Shown in pieces: positions 58,860 through 64,000 of a stretch of 64,000 nucleotides of DNA. Numbering within the stretch: the stretch's first letter is position 1; each line of letters opens with the position of its first letter. Under the pieces are notes generated by a model. It made no database searches. It saw only the letters and a program-made list of their open reading frames with translations, and was not told the origin of the DNA. This DNA comes from Typha latifolia. Lineage: Eukaryota; Streptophyta; Magnoliopsida; Poales; Typhaceae. The translations under genes were made by a program, and so were the position numbers. The stretch is from assembly GCA_019914945.1 (NCBI GenBank), contig CM034099.1, forward strand, positions 4,712,001 to 4,776,000, read 5' to 3'.

Positions 58860-61800
58860 TTATTCAACAGATTTTAGATGTGATGTAGAAAAAGGAGATC
58901 CAACTGGAGCTATAAGCCCAAGGTGCCGCATAATTCTTAGACGCCGAACCCTTCTCGTTGGTTTCTCAGCAAGAGTTAACTCCTGCGTAGAATGAGGATG
59001 GATGTTAGAACATGGAGGAAAGGAAATATTGTGTTACAGTTCTTTAGCATATCTCTGTTCCTATATGAGCAAGAATTTAGGTCCTACAGACAAATGAAGT
59101 CAAGAACTAAAACCCTAGCCTAGACATAAATTTACTCGATCAGAATGCTATAGAACATGGAAAATTTAATTAAAATATGTATCATAATAAGCATAAATGC
59201 TCAACTTACATCAAAATGAATTTTCATCTTCCTTTTCCTTTTGCTCCTACCTCCCTCAGTGCAGTTATCAGGTGTTGTGCTTGCACTTGAAGTATTCCAT
59301 GTATCTGATAAAGCAATTTTGCATGCAGATAAAATGAGGTCTGGATGCAAGATAAAGATGTGAATTACATCGTTAAACGTACTAAAAGCAGTTAGATTGA
59401 AATACTACCAAATAGGTGCTCATTTTGCGTTGATAGCTTCGGTTCACCAGAAGATCCATCTGGCAATGGTCCAGGATTTGTATGCAAATGCTTGTCCAAG
59501 GCCTAGGGAGAAACATGACCCAAATATTGACGGCCACATGATCTTTAAACAGTAAAGTTCTTATTTTACGATGCTATTACCTGCTTAAGAGCATCTTGGA
59601 ATAATTTTAAAGGATTTCTGCTCCTTTCTTCATAGCACTGAACAACAATAGAATTATGATCTCGTCAGATGCATAAATGAAATTATGGACAGCAATTTTG
59701 ATTTCATTACACTTCTGCTCATGAAAAGGACATGATTACAAGAAAGTTAAAAAAACATAAGGCTCACAAAAAGTATAACTGTTTACTAATGTTTTCCGAG
59801 GATGGGAGTTTGTGTTATTACACATACTTCAATACTTATGAACTAGCAAAAGTCCACAAGAATTGCTCCCAGCCCAGAAGAATATTTAGCATCCACCCAG
59901 AAGATTTGCTATGCAATCTTTGCTAAAATGTTGGTAATCCAATTATTGAGATCTCCACACTTTAATGATATGCTGCATATACTAATCCGACTTTTGAACC
60001 AATATGCCATTCTTGGAAAGCTGTAGTATAAACCCAACTACTCACATAATCAAACTCTGATAATTCTGCAACCGGATCTAGCCATTCACTGAAAAGTGAA
60101 ACATAATATTCCCTTAGTTTCAGTAGCTAAAGATAAGAAAGGTTAAAGCAGTTAGGGCCTTAACAATGATCTACTTATAGAAAACAATTCACCCACTATT
60201 TGTGATTCCCATAAAGCTGCACCGGAACAAGGCCAACAGAGTAGTTGCTACCGCACTCTAGAGCAACTCTTGCATCCATGACCTGAACAAAGTCATTCAC
60301 CAAATAGTTGGCGAAACAGAAGACAAGCTTTTGTTTTAAGAAAATGAAAGTAGGAATGCATAACAATCAATCAGGATAAGCAATGAGAAAAAAACATAAA
60401 AGAATTACCTCTGCAGGCCACCACTCGTGGTGAGCACTTTTGGCCCATACCACATTTCCTGGAACTAACCAAGATTTCACAAGTATGGATTTATCAAAAG
60501 TAGCTGATGATGGTCCAGCCAAAGAGTGGGTACCAACACGATCATTTAAATCTGGCCCATTATTCCTGCATGAAGGGGAAAATGCATCTTTTGAAGAATC
60601 CAGTGAAAGTGGATGCAATGTCCAATCAACTGATTGAAGTGGCCCAGAAAAAAAGAGCAAGATAAACCATTTTGTAATAGGTAGATGGGAAGATGTCATA
60701 ATCAATGATATGAATCACGCAAGAATGTGATATCTAATCAATGATAAGAATCGCAAAAAGAAAATACATGATCATGTAAAAAAGTCGAATGAGGATCTAA
60801 ATAAATGTTCACAATTTAAACTAGGATTTAAATACTACAGTAAAAGGACTTAATAGCTCACCCATACCATGCCTTTTGCGTCGAACTATTTTCATTGAAA
60901 ACGACTGAAGAAATTCCAGTAACTGACTCAACTTCAGTGACAGGTATATCTATACACTTCAGCTTCATTCCACTATCTCTTCCATTACAGGACATGTTAC
61001 ACCTAACTGGACCAAAGGAAGGCACTTTCTTGTCTTGATAAGCAAGTTCTTCATTGCCTTGATCAATCCTAGCTGCATTTGTGGTGGACGAACCATCTTT
61101 ACAGCTCAAGAACCCAGAGATATAACCTGCAATCAGTATCTGAAATGTAAAAGAAATGTTCCTAATTTCCCTGGGAATGGGAAAAATTGAAGACAAGAAG
61201 CATAGACTATAGAGAGTTATCCTTAGCTTATAAATGCTTTCAATCACTATATTCATAATATGTATGCTCACTATACTGTCTTCTATTATCCACTGATATC
61301 TTTAAGATCAAATAATCTTAAGAAAATCAATAAACTGTGTTCGTCTTAACCAAATTAATTAAGAAATAAGATAACTGAAAATGAACTGATGTTAAACTAT
61401 AACACTTTGGTCAATTTCCAACTAACGCATATGTAGAAGCATGGTTTATACAGAATAAATGCTGATCGAGCTAATTAACCAAAAAGGTGAGAAACCAAAT
61501 TGAAGTAACATGGTGAAGACTAACGATAAGCAGATCTTAATACTACTAATACTCTATGAGAATAATGGGTACCATTATCTGAAATGATTCCATTGGACCT
61601 GAGCCGATCTTAAGACATATCAATCCTCGCTACTACCATATCAAATTAAATAATTCTCTGCTTGAGCCGTGGGGTATGGGTTTCTTGGGTTTACTAATGG
61701 AGATCATGGATGGCAATCCTTCAGAATGGAATTAAATATATCATGGCATTGGATTATATTTCTTGAAACTAAAAAGATACAGCATGCGATCACTATCAAG

Positions 61801-62202
61801 ATAGATCTACACTAGCAACATCAACATAGGAAGCTAAAGAACCAGAACAGAAGGGGGCAAAAGAAAGATGAGGATCACCCAACGACAGTCTTCACATCAA
61901 AAGGAATTCAACTTAGGATGAATACCTCAACATAATCCCTAGAAGAAACAACCCCAAAGCCCAAAAAAAAAAGAGCACAATTTGTTCAAAAATCAAACAA
62001 AACACAAATCGTAAAAATTTCCACAAAACTATTGACATCACGCTACTTGAAAGTTGAAACAAGCGAATCGTATGGTTAAAGACGCGAAATTGCGATCGGG
62101 AAGAGGCGGAGTAGACCTTGGCCAGGGGAAGGGTTGCTTGGCCTTCGTCTCCTTGGTCGCCGCAACCCCTTTGGTACGTGAGCTGTACGAAGCATCGCGC
62201 AT
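58860..62202 (-). CDS. PWWP-domain protein (histone/chromatin reader-like)
   Basis: Nine coding exons on the minus strand by my reading: 62202-62117, 61104-60862, 60565-60409, 60282-60197, 60088-60046, 59637-59581, 59502-59409, 59304-59210 and 58982-58860, giving 327 residues. The PWWP fold is about residues 144-210: PGNVVWAKSAHHEWWPAEV, then VGLVPVQLYGNHKYEWLDP. A basic cluster (GRSKRKRKMK, RRVRRLRIM) near the C-terminus could be a nuclear signal. PWWP domains bind methylated histone tails and DNA; the complex here is unknown. The acceptors of exons 2 and 3 were chosen to keep phase: the nearer-consensus upstream acceptors (exon starts 61139 and 60629) give stops or wrong phase. Exons 4-9 are solid; exons 1-3 are moderately sure. 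It is divergent from the KH gene, with 480 bases between the start codons. Confidence 0.75.
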
Positions 62203-62549
62203 CGCAACTCCATTGTGAGAGAGATGGCGAGAGTAGGAGGAGATGTTACAGAATTGGGGTTGATTTCTTCGGGGCAAAGTACGTGCGAGGTTAAGATACG
62301 GTGGCTTGCCTCCGATTCTGATAGCACTTGGCACTTTTGCCCACGAAAATTTATATCTATACCAATGTTAACTATATCTATATTTCTGCCTATCTATATC
62401 CCGCCTCACAAAAAATTCATCGAATTAGGCATGGCCTTATAAGCTAATGGAAGCGCTATTCTTCCTAAAAATAAAATCCGGTCCATTTTGATTCTAGCCC
62501 ATGGGCCGGCTCGAGACCTATACGTCGAGCACATGAAATGGATAGAGAG

Positions 62550-62615
<66 letters not shown>

Positions 62616-62682
62616 GAGGCGGGCAAAGTAAAACCTAAAGACCTCTCTTCTCTTGCCTCACTACTCCTCAGCTTGCTTCGCA
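62203..62682. promoter_or_regulatory. Shared divergent promoter region, PWWP gene / KH gene
   Basis: Only 480 bases separate the start codons of the minus-strand PWWP gene and the plus-strand KH gene. The region must hold both leaders and core promoters. It contains a compound TA-GA microsatellite close to the KH leader. No clear single TATA box can be chosen because of the TA tract. Confidence 0.55.
62552..62612 (+). repeat. Compound (TA)n(GA)n microsatellite
   Basis: About 15 TA units run directly into about 14 GA units, 70 bases upstream of the KH gene start codon. It is likely within or just before its leader. Confidence 0.93.
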
Positions 62683-64000
62683 ATGGATTCTCCTGGCTCG
62701 CCTTACGCCTCCTCTCCCGAATCCGCCCCGAAGCGGTCGCAGCGTCCTAGATCCCCGACTCCAGGTGAGATCTCTTATCTTTTCTGCTATTTTATCATTA
62801 GTTTAATTTGTTTTGTTGGGTGGAATCTTGATCTCGTGATGTGATTGGATGTGATTTATGGTGGATGGGGAATCTAGGTCGATGGAGGATTAGAGGCTGT
62901 TTTCTTTCTTTGCATCACAAAACGATTTGAATTTATTTGAGTCAGAAAGTATGGCAGGAGTCTTGATAGATTGGGATATTCGAGAAAGAAATTACGAATC
63001 TAAGCTGATATGGGGGGAAGAAAAGAAAAGAAAAGGTGTTTTTTTTTCCTGCTTTTAAGTATAAGATGTGGGTTACGACCCCTTTATATGTAGCACTGGT
63101 TGCTACTTTGGTCAATTTAGATGCTTAGATATTTTCTGCATATGTGTAAGTCAAACAAATTGTTTCTCAACTGTTAGATTCTCATTATGCCTTTCTCTTT
63201 CAGATGATAAGGAAAAATCGACACACATAAGGTTTCTTGTGTCAAATACGGCAGCAGGGTGTATCATTGGGAAGGGTGGTGCATCAATTAATGAATTTCA
63301 GTCACACTCTGGAGCGCGTATCCAAATATCACGCAGCCATGAGTTCTTTCCAGGAACATCTGATAGAATAGTAATGATTTCTGGTGAATTTAATTTAGTA
63401 ATCAAGGCGATGGAACTGATACTTGAGAAATTGTTGGCGGAGGTGATTATTATATGAGCATTCAACTTTATCTATTTATGCTTCTTGTGACTTTTCTTGA
63501 AACTCCTTCATTTACTTTCAGGCAGAAGACAGCAATGATGCGGACACTAGATCAAAAGTTAGGCTAGTCGTTCCAAATAATTCATGTGGTGGCATAATTG
63601 GAAAAGGAGGATCTACCATAAAGTAGGATGCTTTACATTTATACCTCAGTGAAAATCTATTTTCTGATTTTTGACTTCTGGATTCTGAAAATTTTCCTTT
63701 TGACATAATGTGTTCTTTCTTCAGGTCACTTATTGATGAATCTCACGCTGGAATTAAGATATCACCTCAAGATAATAACTTTGCGGGGTTGCATGATAGG
63801 CTGGTTACGGTTACAGGGTCATTTGATGAACAGATGCGAGCTATCTTTTTGATAGTGTCTAAGTTATTGGAGGATACTCATTATCCACCAAGTTTAAGTT
63901 CCCCATTTCCATATGCAGGTATCAATCGACAATTTTTTATCACTTCAGCTTGGTAATTTTCTTGTTATAACTCTGTATTTTAATTTTCTGATTTTGTTTC
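62683..64000 (+). CDS. BTR1: KH-domain RNA-binding protein BTR1-like (partial, runs off the window)
   Basis: Four exons are visible: 62683-62764, 63204-63442, 63522-63622 and 63725-63918 (donor GTATC). All phases match, and the gene continues past the window end. The N-terminus is Ser/Pro-rich ([20 protein letters not shown]). KH1 has [20 protein letters not shown] with the GXXG loop at 50-53. KH2 has [20 protein letters not shown] with GXXG at 134-137, followed by [17 protein letters not shown]. This order and wording match BTR1 (Arabidopsis), a NOVA/PCBP-type protein known to bind tobamovirus RNA and presumably cellular RNAs. A third KH domain is expected beyond the window. The start is the ATG in CGCAATGGATTC; the frame upstream has no better ATG. 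Confidence 0.92.

Noticed and set aside
60629..60629. Acceptor CAG before TTGATTGG as start of PWWP exon 3
   Set aside because: Entering here from the exon 2 donor gives an immediate stop. The acceptor at 60566-60568 keeps the frame and has a better pyrimidine tract.
62552..62612. CRISPR-like or other structured array
   Set aside because: Simple dinucleotide repeats without spacers. No CRISPR array or cas gene is expected or seen in this plant DNA.

Overview
The window is nuclear DNA from a flowering plant. Every recognisable gene is a eukaryotic, intron-split plant gene. Introns begin GT and end AG, intergenic DNA is AT-rich, and several first exons are GC-rich (U-box gene, thioredoxin-like gene, ethylene receptor), which fits a monocot. 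I would guess a non-grass monocot, with low confidence. I found no prokaryotic, organellar or viral block.

Layout: (1) 1811-6151 (+) ABCF1/GCN20-type ABC protein; (2) 7220-11698 (-) U-box/ARM E3 ligase of the PUB13/PUB14/SPL11 class, convergent with it; (3) an AT-rich gap; (4) 14348-20090 (+) CDC48/p97 AAA-ATPase; (5) 21000-24099 (+) chloroplast thioredoxin-like WCRKC protein; (6) 24778-29723 (-) LPA1-type P-loop protein; (7) 30135-30938 a candidate non-autonomous hAT element; (8) 32901-36024 (-) subfamily-II ethylene receptor (ETR2-like); (9) a repeat-rich gap with an inverted-repeat element near 39.1-39.6 kb; (10) 43494-46192 (+) SR45a/Tra2-like splicing factor with a 5'-UTR intron of about 2 kb; (11) 48360-52098 (-) RHB1A-like RING-H2 E3 ligase with a probable solo LTR in its first coding intron; (12) 54549-57254 (-) HCF106/TatB thylakoid translocase subunit; (13) 58860-62202 (-) PWWP-domain protein; (14) 62683 to beyond the window end (+) BTR1-like KH RNA-binding protein, divergent from the PWWP gene.

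The genes are a typical mix of unlinked functions rather than a cluster. Ubiquitin and proteostasis (U-box ligase, CDC48, RHB1A), chloroplast redox and protein import (WCRKC protein, TatB), ethylene and phytate pathways, translation control and RNA processing are all represented. I rebuilt thirteen complete coding structures or parts of them by joining exons so that phases match and family motifs run through. Product lengths are close to those remembered for Arabidopsis homologues.

I did not find an undescribed multi-gene system. The most unusual items are structural: a probable solo LTR with a 5-bp target duplication, a candidate hAT-like element holding gene-like GC-rich sequence, a 20-bp perfect inverted repeat around another gene-like fragment, an 18-nt micro-exon, an in-frame 24-bp repeat in an RS domain, and paired alternative splice acceptors in the PWWP gene.
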